Both the position numbers and the translations under genes were made by a program. From Curtobacterium sp. SGAir0471 (GTDB lineage: Bacteria > Actinomycetota > Actinomycetes > Actinomycetales > Microbacteriaceae): a DNA stretch of 64,000 nucleotides. Where the stretch lies: positions 62,001 through 126,000 of the forward strand of contig NZ_CP027869.1 in assembly GCF_005490985.1 (NCBI RefSeq), written 5' to 3'. Below the pieces are notes generated by a model, which was given only the letters and a program-made list of their open reading frames with translations, made no database searches and was not told where the DNA came from. The first letter of the stretch is position 1, and every line of letters begins with the position of its first letter. Shown here piece by piece: positions 25,433 to 34,535 of this stretch.

Positions 25433-26341
25433 GTCACCACGGACGACACCGCTCGCGTCGCGGACGAGGCACGGCCCCCGGTCGTCCTCGTCCCGCGCGG
25501 CGGTGCGTGGGGCGACGCCGTCGCCGCGGCGGCCCGGGAGCGCGGGCTCGAGCCCGTCGTCGTCCCGCTGATCACTGACGCCCCGCCCGCCGACGCGGCA
25601 GCGCTCGACGCGGCCCTCGCCCGGTTCGCCGACGCAGCGGGCTCGTCCGCCGACGGCGCAGCAGGCCCGTCCGCCGACGACGCGGCGCGCCCGTCCGCCG
25701 ACGACGCCCCGGTCGGGAGGCACGACGCACATCCCGCGGCCGGCGCGCTTCCCGACGGAACCGGCAACACAGCCCCCTGGCTCGTGGTGACCAGTGCGAC
25801 GGCCGTGCGCGTGGTCAGCGGGCGCGTGCCGCGCCTCCCGGCCGGGGTCCGTGTGGCCTGCGTCGGCGAGGCGACCGCCCGTGCCGCGCACGAGGCGGGC
25901 TGGCCCGTCGACCTCGTACCGGACGACGAGTCCGCAGTCGGACTGGCCGCAGCCCTGCCGGCCGACGGCGGGCCCGTGTTCTTCCCACGCTCCGAGATCG
26001 CCGCGACCACCCTCGTCGACGGGCTGCGCGCCCGCGGCATCGCCGTGTCGGAGGTGGTGGCGTACCGTACCGTGGGGACGGGCGACGACCCGATCGTCCT
26101 CGACCCCCCACCGGACGCCGTGCTCGTGACGAGCGGGAGCGTCGCCCGACAGGTCGCAGCGCGGATGATCCCGCTCGACCCGCGCACGCACGTCGCGTGC
26201 ATCGGACCGTCCACCGCCGACGCCGCCCGTGCCGCGGGACTGCCCGTGCACGTCGTGGCCGCCGGTCGGTCCGCCGAAGCCCTGCTCGACGCCGTCGTCG
26301 AGGCCCTCCACCCGAACCCCAGAACAGGAAGGTCATCGTGA
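25433..26341 (+). CDS. hemD: Uroporphyrinogen-III synthase without a canonical start codon
   Basis: About 302 codons of HemD, which closes hydroxymethylbilane to uroporphyrinogen III. Domain 1 starts with [20 protein letters not shown] and VVVPLI, and later [38 protein letters not shown] and [10 protein letters not shown] are typical. The frame is open from directly after the hemC TAG, in the hemC frame. Between 25430 and 25783 there is no ATG, GTG or TTG; the first is GTG 25784, which would delete almost the whole first lobe. The codon at 25433 is GTC where GTG would give a normal V-T-T-D-D start. An Ala/Asp/Pro-rich insertion (25642-25707 and beyond) sits in lobe 1. The start given is therefore tentative. 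Confidence 0.8.
   Translation, partial: VTTDDTARVADEARPPVVLVPRGGAWGDAVAAAARERGLEPVVVPLITDAPPADAAALDAALARFADAAGSSADGAAGPSADDAARPSADDAPVGRHDAHPAAGALPDGTGNTAPWLVVTSATAVRVVSGRVPRLPAGVRVACVGEATARAAHEAGWPVDLVPDDESAVGLAAALPADGGPVFFPRSEIAATTLVDGLRARGIAVSEVVAYRTVGTGDDPIVLDPPPDAVLVTSGSVARQVAARMIPLDPRTHVACIGPSTADAARAAGLPVHVVAAGRSAEALLDAVVEALHPNPRTGRSS
25642..25707 (+). repeat. Short in-frame repeat in hemD encoding SADDAA-like units
   Basis: Three copies of a CGTCCGCCGACGR-type unit code for SSADGAA, PSADDAA and PSADDAP within a low-complexity insertion of roughly 45 residues in HemD lobe 1. Confidence 0.6.
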
Positions 26342-27393
26342 CCGGACGCTTCCCCCAGGTCCGCCCCCGTCGGCTGCGCGCCACCCCAGCCATGCGACGC
26401 CTCGTCGCCGAGACGCGGATCCACCCCGCCGAGCTCGTGCTGCCGATGTTCATCCGCGAGGGCGCCACCGACGCGATCGACATCTCGAGCATGCCGGGCG
26501 TGCAGCAGCACTCGCTCGACTCCTTCCGCCGTGCCCTGAACGAGGCGGCGGAGCAGGGCGTCGGCGGTGTGAACCTGTTCGGCGTCCCGACGTCGAAGGA
26601 CGCCGAGGGGTCCGGCGCGACCGACCCGGACGGCATCCTCAACGTCGCGATCCGCGTCGCGAAGGAAGAGGTGGGCGACGCGCTCGTCGTGCAGTCCGAC
26701 CTGTGCCTGGACGAGTTCACCGACCACGGCCACTGCGGTGTGCTCGCTGCCGACGGTTCCGTGGACAACGACGCCACGCTCCTGCGCTACCGCGACATGG
26801 CGGTCGCCCAGGCCGAGGCCGGCGCAGAGCTGGTCTGCATGAGCGGCATGATGGACGGCCAGATCGCCGCTGCCCGCGACGCGCTCGACACCGCCGGGCA
26901 CGGCGGTACCGCACTGCTGGCGTACTCGGCGAAGTACGCGTCGGCGTTCTACGGCCCCTTCCGCGAGGCCGTCGCCTCGACGCTGCAGGGCGACCGGCGG
27001 ACGTACCAGATCGACGCCGCGGACGGCCGTCAGGGGCTGCGCGAGGTGCTGCTCGACATCGAGGAGGGCGCCGACATCGTCATGGTGAAGCCAGCGATGA
27101 GCTACCTCGACGTCCTCGCCCGCACCGCCGACGTCTCCGAGGTCCCCGTCTGGGCCTACCAGATCTCCGGCGAGTACGCGATGATCACGGCCGCCGCCCA
27201 GAACGGCTGGATCGACCGCGACGCCGCCGCGATGGAGGCCCTCGTCGGCATCAAGCGTGCCGGTGCGGACGCGATCCTGACCTACTTCGCGGTCGACATC
27301 GCGAGGAAGCTCAACCAGGAGGCCGGCCTGCGCACGTCCGGCAGCACCGCGGCGGTGTCCGGCGTCGCCACGACCGGGAAGGCACCCGAATGA
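26338..27393 (+). CDS. hemB: Delta-aminolevulinic acid dehydratase (porphobilinogen synthase)
   Basis: A 351-aa enzyme that condenses two aminolevulinate molecules. The two active-site lysines are in [14 protein letters not shown] and [11 protein letters not shown]. The metal-site region reads [15 protein letters not shown]: the first Cys and the HGHCG end of the zinc pattern are present, but the middle Cys is Asp, a mixed type. GTG 26338 overlaps the hemD stop and the stop overlaps hemL. Confidence 0.97.
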   Translation: MTGRFPQVRPRRLRATPAMRRLVAETRIHPAELVLPMFIREGATDAIDISSMPGVQQHSLDSFRRALNEAAEQGVGGVNLFGVPTSKDAEGSGATDPDGILNVAIRVAKEEVGDALVVQSDLCLDEFTDHGHCGVLAADGSVDNDATLLRYRDMAVAQAEAGAELVCMSGMMDGQIAAARDALDTAGHGGTALLAYSAKYASAFYGPFREAVASTLQGDRRTYQIDAADGRQGLREVLLDIEEGADIVMVKPAMSYLDVLARTADVSEVPVWAYQISGEYAMITAAAQNGWIDRDAAAMEALVGIKRAGADAILTYFAVDIARKLNQEAGLRTSGSTAAVSGVATTGKAPE

Positions 27394-28739
27394 CCACCAC
27401 CACGCTCCCCGTCTCGAACGACGAACTGTTCGGCCGCGCGAAGGACAGCATCCCCGGCGGCGTGAACTCGCCCGTCCGCGCGTACGGCTCCGTCGGCGGC
27501 ACACCGCGCTTCCTGACGTCCGCCTCCGGGCCCTACGTGACCGACGCCGAGGGCCGGCAGTACGTCGACCTCGTCGCCTCCTGGGGTCCCGCGATCCTCG
27601 GGCACGCGCACCCGGGCACGGTCGAGGCCGTGCAGCAGGCAGCGTCGCGCGGCCTGTCGTTCGGGGCCTCCACCCCGGGCGAGACAGAGCTCGCCGAGCT
27701 CGTCAAGGAGCGCGTGCAGGTCGGCGGCGACGGCCCGATCGAGAAGCTCCGCATGGTGTCCACCGGCACCGAGGCCACGATGACCGCCATCCGCCTGGCT
27801 CGCGGGTACACCGGCCGCGACCTGCTCGTGAAGTTCGCCGGGCACTACCACGGTCACTCCGACTCGCTGCTCGCGGAGGCCGGCTCGGGCGTCGCGACGC
27901 TCGCACTGCCGGGCAGCGCGGGCATCACCGCCGAGACCGCCGCGCAGACCCTGGTGCTGCCGTACAACGACCTCGACGCCGTCCGCGCCGCGTTCGACGA
28001 GCACTCCGAGCGCATCGCCGCCGTGATCGTCGAGTCCGCCGCCGCGAACATGGGCGTGCTCGCCCCGGAGCCCGGGTTCAACCGTGCGCTCGCCGAGATC
28101 ACGACGGCCCAGGGCGCGCTGCTCATCGTCGACGAGGTCCTCACCGGCTTCCGCGTCGGCCCGGCCGGGTGGTGGGGCCTCGAAGCAGCCGGAACCGTCC
28201 CCGAGGGCACCGGCTGGAAGCCCGACCTCGTCACGTTCGGCAAGGTCATCGGCGGCGGCATGCCCCTCGCCGCACTCGGCGGTCGACGCGAGGTCATGGA
28301 CTTCCTCGCCCCGCTCGGCCCCGTCTACCAGGCGGGCACGCTGTCCGGGAACCCGCTCGCGGTCGCCGCGGGCACCGCGACGCTCCGAGCCGCGACGCCG
28401 GACGTGTACGCGCACCTGGACCGCACCGCTGCGACGATCGCGGACGCCACGAGCGCCGCGCTGTCGGCCGAGGGCGTCGCGCACACCGTGCAGCACGCCG
28501 GGAACCTGTTCTCGTTCGCGTTCGTCGAGCAGGCACCGCGGAACTACGACGACGTGCGCGCGCAGGAGGCCTTCCGCTACGCGCCGTTCTTCCACAGCAT
28601 GCTCGACCAGGGCGTGACCCTGCCGCCGAGCGTGTTCGAGGCGTGGTTCGTCACGGCCGCGCACGACGACGAGGCCGTCGGGCGCGTGCTCGACGCCCTG
28701 CCGGCGGCAGCGCGGGCAGCGGCGGCCGCCACGGCGTAG
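27390..28739 (+). CDS. hemL: Glutamate-1-semialdehyde 2,1-aminomutase
   Basis: A 449-aa class III aminotransferase-fold enzyme that makes 5-aminolevulinate from the HemA product. The opening [50 protein letters not shown] and the PLP lysine in [13 protein letters not shown] are all as expected for GSAM. ATG 27390 overlaps the hemB stop (ATGA). It is the last gene of the operon and is followed by a compound hairpin. Confidence 0.97.
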   Translation: MTTTTLPVSNDELFGRAKDSIPGGVNSPVRAYGSVGGTPRFLTSASGPYVTDAEGRQYVDLVASWGPAILGHAHPGTVEAVQQAASRGLSFGASTPGETELAELVKERVQVGGDGPIEKLRMVSTGTEATMTAIRLARGYTGRDLLVKFAGHYHGHSDSLLAEAGSGVATLALPGSAGITAETAAQTLVLPYNDLDAVRAAFDEHSERIAAVIVESAAANMGVLAPEPGFNRALAEITTAQGALLIVDEVLTGFRVGPAGWWGLEAAGTVPEGTGWKPDLVTFGKVIGGGMPLAALGGRREVMDFLAPLGPVYQAGTLSGNPLAVAAGTATLRAATPDVYAHLDRTAATIADATSAALSAEGVAHTVQHAGNLFSFAFVEQAPRNYDDVRAQEAFRYAPFFHSMLDQGVTLPPSVFEAWFVTAAHDDEAVGRVLDALPAAARAAAAATA

Positions 28740-28760
28740 CGCGCCCGCTCCCTCCGCAAG

Positions 28761-28820
28761 ACGCAACGTCGGCGGTTCCTCGCAGCGGCACTGCGCTGCG
28801 CGGGGCCGCCGACGTTGCGT
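28761..28820. terminator. Compound hairpin between convergent hemL and ABC gene
   Basis: A 15-bp perfect outer stem (28761-28775 with 28806-28820, ACGCAACGTCGGCGG) encloses a second 7-bp stem (28781-28787 with 28794-28800). It sits in the convergent gap and probably terminates both transcripts. A half-site of the GGGAGG repeat follows at about 28849-28865. Confidence 0.7.
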
Positions 28821-28865
28821 TTCGCGAGTGGGTCGGGCATCTGCCGGACGGGAGGGCCGTGGCGG

Positions 28866-29651
28866 CTACCGCGCGCGGCGTGCGTGCCAGCGGCCCCCGG
28901 TCCGCTCGATGGCCAGCGGGAACGTGAAGGCGTGCGACACCGCATCGGACGTGACGACCCGGTCGGCAGGGCCCTGGGCGACCACGGCGCCGTCGCGCAG
29001 CAGCATCGCGTGCGAGGTCGACGCCGGCAGGTCCTCGAGGTGGTGCGTCACCATCACGCTGCCGAGGTCCGGGTGACGCTGCCGCAGGGCGTCGACGGTC
29101 TCGAGCAGGTGCTCGCGCGCGGCGACGTCGAGCCCGGTCGCCGGTTCGTCGAGCAGCAGCAGGCGCGGTTCGCTCATGAGCGCCCGGGCGATGAGGGTCC
29201 GACCCCGCTCGCCCTGGGACAGCACGGGCCAGCGGGCGTCGGCACGTGCCTCGAGGCCGACGTCCGCGACGTGCCGCCTGGCGGTCTCGAGCTGCTCCGA
29301 CGTCGGCTCCCACCGCATCATGAGGTCGGTCGTCCCGGTGAGCCCGGTCAGCACGGTCTCGGTGACGGTCAGCGGCGACAGCATCCGGTGCCGCGGATCG
29401 ACGTGCCCGATGTGCTCGCGGAGCTCCCGGACGTCCACCCGCCCGAGTCGTCGGCCGAGCAGCTCGACGGTGCCCGCGGTGGGGTGCCCGTTCGCGCCGA
29501 GGACGGCGAGCAGCGTCGACTTGCCGGCACCGTTCGGCCCGAGCAGCGCCCAGTGCTCCCCGCTGCGCACCGTCAGCGACACGTCGTGCAGCAGGTCCCG
29601 CCCGGAGCGGGTCACACGGAGGGCTTCGGCGCGGAGCAGGACGTCGGTCAC
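28866..29651 (-). CDS. Solo ABC transporter ATP-binding protein
   Basis: A 261-aa ATPase with all motifs: Walker A GPNGAGKST, signature LSQGERGR, Walker B LLLLDEP and the switch His in VTHH. No permease or binding protein is adjacent. Members of this lone-ATPase type (YlmA-like) are of unknown function. GTG 29651 starts the protein at the usual short N-terminus. Confidence 0.9.
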   Translation of the reverse strand: MTDVLLRAEALRVTRSGRDLLHDVSLTVRSGEHWALLGPNGAGKSTLLAVLGANGHPTAGTVELLGRRLGRVDVRELREHIGHVDPRHRMLSPLTVTETVLTGLTGTTDLMMRWEPTSEQLETARRHVADVGLEARADARWPVLSQGERGRTLIARALMSEPRLLLLDEPATGLDVAAREHLLETVDALRQRHPDLGSVMVTHHLEDLPASTSHAMLLRDGAVVAQGPADRVVTSDAVSHAFTFPLAIERTGGRWHARRAR

Positions 29652-29691
29652 CCGACCAGTCTGCCCGGTCGGGTGACCCGCGCCGTCGGTC

Positions 29692-30384
29692 TCAGGCGTC
29701 CGCGGTCGCGTCGGCGGTCGCGTGCGCGGCGCGCATCTCCGTCAGGTGTTCCGCCATCGCCCGGGACATGCTGCGGATCACGGCACCGGCGGCCTCGCCG
29801 TCGCGGCCCTTCGCGGCTGCGCGGAACGAGTCGAGCCCGTGCTTGACGTCCCAGAACACGAACTCCGGCTGCCCGATGCGGACGAACTTCGCGCGGTTGA
29901 CGATGCCCTCGGCGGTCTTCACCAGCAGCTCGTTGCCCGAGTGCGCGACGAGGAACGCGATGAGCGCGTCGACGTCGTCGTTCAGGGCGCGGTCCTCGGC
30001 GTCGGCGTGCTTGCGGGCCTGGTCGAGGAGCTTGCCGAGCTGCTTGAGCGCGGCGTCGTCGAGGTTCGGCACGGCCCAGCGGGCGGCGAGCTCGGCGAAG
30101 CCGAAGAGCAGCTGGAACGCGTCGTCGTACTGCTCACGCGTGGGGGAGGCGACGCGGGTGTACCGGTTCGCCTCCATCTCGACGAGGCCGTAGTCGACGA
30201 GCTTCGCGATGGCCTCGCGGATCGGCGTGCGACTGACGCCGAGCCACGCGACGAGCTCGTCGTCGTTGAGCCGTTCGCCGGCCTGCAGCGTGCCGTCCTG
30301 GATCGCAGCGAGCATCTTCTCGAGCACGACGTCGCGCAGGAGCTTCCGGGGTGACGACTCGACCGACGACTTGGGTACCGGCAT
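29692..30384 (-). CDS. GntR-family regulator (FCD type)
   Basis: A 230-aa repressor. The winged HTH occupies about residues 14-80 (LNDDELVAWLGVSRTPIREA is the GntR recognition segment) and an all-helical ligand domain follows, in which the FCD metal/ligand His residues are only partly recognisable. ATG 30384 is the first start. Upstream at 30416-30441, TGCCAA and TTGGCA form a spaced inverted repeat that might be its operator. Its target is unknown; the YhdH-type gene lies next upstream on the same strand. Confidence 0.9.
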   Translation of the reverse strand: MPVPKSSVESSPRKLLRDVVLEKMLAAIQDGTLQAGERLNDDELVAWLGVSRTPIREAIAKLVDYGLVEMEANRYTRVASPTREQYDDAFQLLFGFAELAARWAVPNLDDAALKQLGKLLDQARKHADAEDRALNDDVDALIAFLVAHSGNELLVKTAEGIVNRAKFVRIGQPEFVFWDVKHGLDSFRAAAKGRDGEAAGAVIRSMSRAMAEHLTEMRAAHATADATADA

Positions 30385-30415
30385 GGCTGCTCCTCACAGG
30401 TTCGGGTGTTCCGTG

Positions 30416-30441
30416 TGCCAAACCTAGCGTGTCAGTTGGCA
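30416..30441. promoter_or_regulatory. Spaced inverted repeat upstream of the GntR gene
   Basis: TGCCAA (30416-30421) and TTGGCA (30436-30441) are complementary across a 14-bp spacer. A candidate operator only; arms are short. Confidence 0.3.
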
Positions 30442-30474
30442 AGCGTTCGGGAAATCACCTGAAAGGGAAATGGC

Positions 30475-31452
30475 TCAGTGTCGCAGGTCGACCACCGTCC
30501 GGCCGTGCACGCGACCGGCCACCACCTCGGCGCCGACCGCGATCGCGTGCTCGAGGTCGACCGTGCGCGTGACGTCGGCGAGCAGCGCCGGGTCGAGGTC
30601 GGTGGCGAGCCGCTCCCACGCCCGCTGGCGCAGCGGCAGGGGAGCCTCGACCGAGTTGATGCCGAGCAGCGACACCGCGCGGAGGATGAACGGCATCACC
30701 GACGTCGGCAGCGCGGAGTCCTGCGCGAGCCCGCACGCCGTGACCGCGCCGCCCCACTTCGTCGCGGCGAGCACGTTCGCCAGGGTCGCGCCGCCGACGC
30801 TGTCGACCGCGCCGGCCCAGGTCGCGCGCTGCAGCGGCTTGCCGAGCTCGGCGATCGTCGCACGGTCGACCACGTCCGACGCGCCGAGGGCCCGGAGCGA
30901 CGCCTCGTTCGACCGCCGACCGGTCGAGGCGGTCACACGGTACCCGCGGGCGGCGAGCAGGGCGATGGCCACCGTTCCGACGCCGCCGGACGCCCCCGTC
31001 ACGAGCACGGGACCGTCGTCGGGGGAGACCGAGCGCTCGAGGGCGAGCACGGACAGCATCGCGGTGAACCCGGCGGTGCCGATCGCCGCGGCAAAGGAGT
31101 CCTCGACGGTGTCGGGCAGCACGACGAGGGACCCGCTCGGCACCACCGCGTGCTCCGCCCACCCGCCGTGCCGCGTCTCGCCGAGGCCGGCGCCGTTGCA
31201 CACCACCCGGTCGCCGATCGCGACGTCGTGCACCCCCGGACCGAGCGCCGACACCGTGCCGACGACGTCGATGCCCGGGACGAGCGGGTCGACCCGGGCG
31301 ACGCCGGGGTTGCCCGCCAGGGCGAGCCCGTCCTTGTAGTTGACGCTCGAGTACGTGACGTCGACGAGGGCCTCGCCCTCGGCGGGGTCGGGGAGGTCGA
31401 CCTGCGTGATCGCGGGCGGGGCGGAACGGGAGACGAGGACTGCGCGCGTCAT
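30475..31452 (-). CDS. MDR-family oxidoreductase, YhdH/AcuI type
   Basis: A 325-aa medium-chain reductase of the acryloyl-CoA reductase-like (YhdH/AcuI) group. Family hallmarks: SSVNYKDGLALAGNPG, PGIDVVGTV, the NADPH loop LVTGASGGVGTVAI with a following TGR, and the late INSVEAP segment. Zinc-binding residues of alcohol dehydrogenases are absent, as usual in this group. It would reduce an activated C=C bond with NADPH. ATG 31452 is the natural start; open frame upstream carries no family sequence. Confidence 0.9.
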   Translation of the reverse strand: MTRAVLVSRSAPPAITQVDLPDPAEGEALVDVTYSSVNYKDGLALAGNPGVARVDPLVPGIDVVGTVSALGPGVHDVAIGDRVVCNGAGLGETRHGGWAEHAVVPSGSLVVLPDTVEDSFAAAIGTAGFTAMLSVLALERSVSPDDGPVLVTGASGGVGTVAIALLAARGYRVTASTGRRSNEASLRALGASDVVDRATIAELGKPLQRATWAGAVDSVGGATLANVLAATKWGGAVTACGLAQDSALPTSVMPFILRAVSLLGINSVEAPLPLRQRAWERLATDLDPALLADVTRTVDLEHAIAVGAEVVAGRVHGRTVVDLRH

Positions 31453-31502
31453 GCGTCGGACGCTACCCCGTGCCTCCCGGCCGTCGACCGATGCGAGCGG
31501 TC

Positions 31503-32531
31503 TCAGCCGAACATGATGGCGGCCTCGTCGTACCGCGCCTGCGGCACCGTCTTCAGCTCGCCCAGGGCGTCCTCGAACGACACGTGCACGATCTCCGTGC
31601 CCTGCAGCGCGACCATCCGTCCCCAGCGCCCCTCGACGACGGAGTCGATCGCCGCGAGCCCGAGCCGCGTCGACAGCACCCGGTCGTACGCGGTCGGCGT
31701 CCCGCCGCGCTGGATGTGCCCGAGGGTCGTGGCGCGCGTCTCGATGCCCGTCATCTCCTCGATCATCGGCGCGAGGCGCTCCCCGATCCCGCCCAGCCGC
31801 GGACGCCCGAAGGCGTCGAGCCCGCGCTCGGTGTGCGCGTTGTCCTCGTGGTCCGGGACGAAGCCCTCGGCGACGACCACGAGCGGTGCCCGGCCGCGGT
31901 CGTAGGCGGCACGCACCCACGCCGCGATCTGCTCCATGCTCGTCTTCTGCTCGGGGATGAGGATCGCGTGCGCACCGGCGGCCATCCCGGAGTGCAGTGC
32001 GATCCAGCCCACGTGCCGGCCCATGACCTCGGCCACCATGCAGCGCGAGTGGGACTCCCCGGTGGTGCGGAGTCGGTCCATGGCCTCGGTCGCGATGGCC
32101 ACCGCGGTGTCGAAGCCGAACGTGTAGTCGGTGGCGCCCAGGTCGTTGTCGACGGTCTTGGGCACGCCGACGATCTTCAGGCCCGCGTCGGTCAGGCGCT
32201 TCGCGGCGGCCAGGGTGCCCTCGCCACCGATCGCGACGATGGCGTCGATGCCGTGCCGCTCCAGCGTCCTCGTGATGTTCTCGACGCCGCCGTTCGGCCC
32301 CTCGAAGGGGTTGGTGCGGCTCGTGCCGAGGATCGTGCCGCCCTGCTTGGCGATGCCCTGGATGTCCTTGCGGCCGAGGGGCACGATGTCCCCGTCGACG
32401 ACGCCCCGCCAGCCGTCGCGGAACCCGACGAACTCGTGTCCGTGGATCGCGATGCCCTTGAGCACGATGCCGCGGATGACCGCGTTGAGGCCGGGGCAGT
32501 CGCCTCCGGAGGTGAGGATGCCGATGCGCAC
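31503..32531 (-). CDS. pfkA: 6-phosphofructokinase
   Basis: A 342-aa PfkA of the actinobacterial group. The start VRIGILTSGGDCPGLNAVIR, the PKTVDNDL substrate motif and GRHVGWIAL are intact. The donor site reads GGEGTL; Gly rather than Asp at the fourth position marks ATP rather than pyrophosphate use in this group. GTG 32531 has GGAG 9 nt upstream and gives the usual length; the in-frame ATG at 32573 would add an unconserved tail. It stands alone. Confidence 0.95.
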   Translation of the reverse strand: MRIGILTSGGDCPGLNAVIRGIVLKGIAIHGHEFVGFRDGWRGVVDGDIVPLGRKDIQGIAKQGGTILGTSRTNPFEGPNGGVENITRTLERHGIDAIVAIGGEGTLAAAKRLTDAGLKIVGVPKTVDNDLGATDYTFGFDTAVAIATEAMDRLRTTGESHSRCMVAEVMGRHVGWIALHSGMAAGAHAILIPEQKTSMEQIAAWVRAAYDRGRAPLVVVAEGFVPDHEDNAHTERGLDAFGRPRLGGIGERLAPMIEEMTGIETRATTLGHIQRGGTPTAYDRVLSTRLGLAAIDSVVEGRWGRMVALQGTEIVHVSFEDALGELKTVPQARYDEAAIMFG

Positions 32532-32593
32532 GGAGACTCCAACGTCGTCGGGTTGCGGGGACCTCCCCATCATGTCTGACGGTGGTGTGGCAT

Positions 32594-32599
32594 TACCAT
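32594..32599 (+). promoter_or_regulatory. -10-like hexamer of the AlkA-like gene
   Basis: TACCAT lies 6 nt before GTG 32606. Confidence 0.5.
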
Positions 32600-32605
32600 C
32601 CCCGT

Positions 32606-33652
32606 GTGTCCCTGCCGTCCTCCTCCGCCACCGGTCGGTCCGGTGCGTCCGGTCGGCGACCCGGTGCGTCCGGTGCGTCCGGTGCGTCCGGTGCGTCCGG
32701 TCGGAGGCTGGGGGCGTTCGGCGCGACCGCTGGGGTCGGCCGCGTGGACACCGTGTACCGGCCGGGAGGCGCGGTGGACGTCCGCGCGACCCTCCGGCCC
32801 CTGCAGCGCGGCTCCGGCGACCCCGCCTTCCAGGTGGTCGGGTCCGACACGTGGCTCGCGCTGCGCACGCCGGCGGGAGCGGCCTCGGTGCTCGTCCGTC
32901 GCGCGGGCAGCGACACGATCGCGGTCTCCGCGTGGGGTGACGGCGCCGCGTGGGCGGTGACCCACGCGCCGGACCTGCTGGGGCGCGGCGACGACTGGTC
33001 CGAGCTCGACGTCAGCGCCCACGCCTTCCTGGCCGAGGCGCGACACCGCCAGCCGGGGTTGCGCCTGCTCCGGACGAACACCGTCGTCGCGATGCTCGTG
33101 CCGGCGATCATGGAGCAGAAGGTGACCTCGCGGCAGGCCTGGCGTGCATGGCGGTACCTGCTCCGGCGCTTCGGCGAACCGGCGCCCGGTCCGGCGCCCG
33201 TGGAGATGTTCGTCCCGCCGGCCCCCGAGCAGTGGGCGCGGATCCCGAGCTGGGAGTGGCACAAGGCGGGTATCGAGCCCGGCCGCTCGGCGACGGTGAT
33301 GCGGGCGGTGAGGGTCGCACCGGCGCTCGAGCGGACGCTGGCGCTCGGTCGCGGTGGCGCGGTCGTGTCGCAGCGGCTGCAGTCCGTCCCGGGCATCGGG
33401 CAGTGGACCGCTGCCGAGACGGCGCAGCGTGCCCACGGGGACCCGGATGCGCCGAGCGTCGGGGACTACCACGTGCCGGCACTCGTGGGGTGGGCACTGA
33501 CCGGCGGCCCGGTGGACGACGACGGCATGCTCGAACTCCTCGAACCCTGGCGCGGGCACCGCGAGCGGGTCGTCCGGCTGATCGGAGGCTCGGGCTTCCG
33601 GAAGCCGGCGTTCGGTCCGCGGATGACGATCCAGGACCACCGCTGGCACTGA
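32606..33652 (+). CDS. AlkA-like DNA-3-methyladenine glycosylase family protein
   Basis: A 348-aa protein of the HhH-GPD superfamily. The hairpin and catalytic region are visible as VPGIGQWTAAETAQRAHGDP and SVGDYHVPALVGW, where the Asp of GDYH is the expected catalytic acid. NTVVAMLVPAIMEQKVTSRQ is the preceding conserved helix. It should excise alkylated bases from DNA. The first ~45 residues are Gly/Ser/Arg repeats coded by a 9-bp tandem repeat (32662-32697); a later GTG at 32742 is an alternative start giving a 303-aa core. The hexamer at 32594-32599 favours 32606. Confidence 0.87.
   Translation: MSLPSSSATGRSGASGRRPGASGASGASGASGRRLGAFGATAGVGRVDTVYRPGGAVDVRATLRPLQRGSGDPAFQVVGSDTWLALRTPAGAASVLVRRAGSDTIAVSAWGDGAAWAVTHAPDLLGRGDDWSELDVSAHAFLAEARHRQPGLRLLRTNTVVAMLVPAIMEQKVTSRQAWRAWRYLLRRFGEPAPGPAPVEMFVPPAPEQWARIPSWEWHKAGIEPGRSATVMRAVRVAPALERTLALGRGGAVVSQRLQSVPGIGQWTAAETAQRAHGDPDAPSVGDYHVPALVGWALTGGPVDDDGMLELLEPWRGHRERVVRLIGGSGFRKPAFGPRMTIQDHRWH
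32662..32697 (+). repeat. 9-bp tandem repeat, 4 units
   Basis: CGGTGCGTC is repeated four times head to tail, with a separate copy at 32641-32649. It codes GAS units in the N-terminus of the AlkA-like protein; copy-number changes would stay in frame. Confidence 0.85.
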
Positions 33653-33701
33653 GCCCGACACATCGTGGGCGCCGCCGGTGTGGTCCGGCCGGGGTGCATG
33701 T

Positions 33702-33707
33702 CATGAT
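33702..33707 (+). promoter_or_regulatory. -10-like hexamer of the GNAT gene
   Basis: CATGAT lies 6 nt before GTG 33714. Confidence 0.45.
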
Positions 33708-33713
33708 CGGGCC

Positions 33714-34316
33714 GTGGGGAACGTCGTCGTCGTGCAGGCCGGGGATCCGCGGCGGGAGCGCCTCGAACGCGAGGGGTGGTCGGTCACCGCTCGGTCGTTC
33801 GGTGCGCAACTCGAAGCCGAGCGTCTTGACGTCGACCGGCTGACCGCGTTCATTTCCGCGATCGATCCGGCACTCGTGTTCCGCCCGCTCGGAGCCCACG
33901 ACGTCGACGCGGTGCTCGCCCTCGACCGACTGACGGCGGACGACTACCCGGGCAGCGTCGCGACCCGGCACGAACAGATGGACCGCGACGCGGCCACCCC
34001 CACCGCGGTCCGCCGCGCCTCCGGAGTGTTCGCTGCCGATGGGTCGCTCGTCGCGATGACCTACGTCGAGGTCGACGGAGCCGACGCCGAGACGGACTTC
34101 ACCGTGGTCCACCCGATGCACCGCGGTCGGGGGATCGGCACGGCGCTCAAGGCCTGGTCGGTCCTGGCGTTGCAGCGCGAGGGTGTGCGGCGCTTCCGCA
34201 CGGGAGGGTCCGCCGACAACGTCGCGATCCGGCGTGCGAACGCTGCGCTCGGGTACGTGCAGGACGAGGAGTGGGTCACGCTGACGGCTCCGGACAGCGC
34301 CGACACGGGCACGTAG
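33714..34316 (+). CDS. GNAT-family N-acetyltransferase (intact copy)
   Basis: A 200-aa acetyltransferase. The acetyl-CoA loop is in HPMHRGRGIGTALKAW (R/Q-x-x-G-x-G/A) and the final strand region NVAIRRANAALGYVQDEEW is normal. The N-terminal 60 residues are a separate, less conserved segment. Its last 380 bases fall within the left 437-bp repeat and recur at 39999-40378. Immediately downstream, a copy of the start of the His-rich small gene is broken by the island. Confidence 0.88.
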   Translation: MGNVVVVQAGDPRRERLEREGWSVTARSFGAQLEAERLDVDRLTAFISAIDPALVFRPLGAHDVDAVLALDRLTADDYPGSVATRHEQMDRDAATPTAVRRASGVFAADGSLVAMTYVEVDGADAETDFTVVHPMHRGRGIGTALKAWSVLALQREGVRRFRTGGSADNVAIRRANAALGYVQDEEWVTLTAPDSADTGT

Positions 34317-34373
34317 GCTCCAGGTGAGAACCGATCTCACGATGACGGACCATGTCGGAACCGAGCACCACCC
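33937..34373 (+). repeat. Left 437-bp direct repeat flanking the island
   Basis: Collinear with 39999-40435 without gaps, about 93% identical by eye. It spans the GNAT acetyl-CoA domain, the stop, a small inverted repeat (GTGAGA and TCTCAC at 34324-34340, also at 40386-40402) and the first bases of the small His-rich gene, which then diverges. Confidence 0.9.
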
Positions 34374-34535
34374 ACAGATCAGCGGCGCGCTCCGAGCCTT
34401 CTTCACATGCCGAACCGGACGCAACAGCGTCTCGAGGATCGGTCTGTCAACGGACGGTGTCAGCCTCGGTAGTCGGACCGCCAGCGGAATCGGCACCACG
34501 ATCGTCGCCCTGTCCCGCTGCGGCAGAGTGGATGC

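Noticed and set aside
32641..32704. Tandem repeat as a CRISPR array
   Set aside because: Units are 9 bp with no unique spacers and lie in a coding frame.
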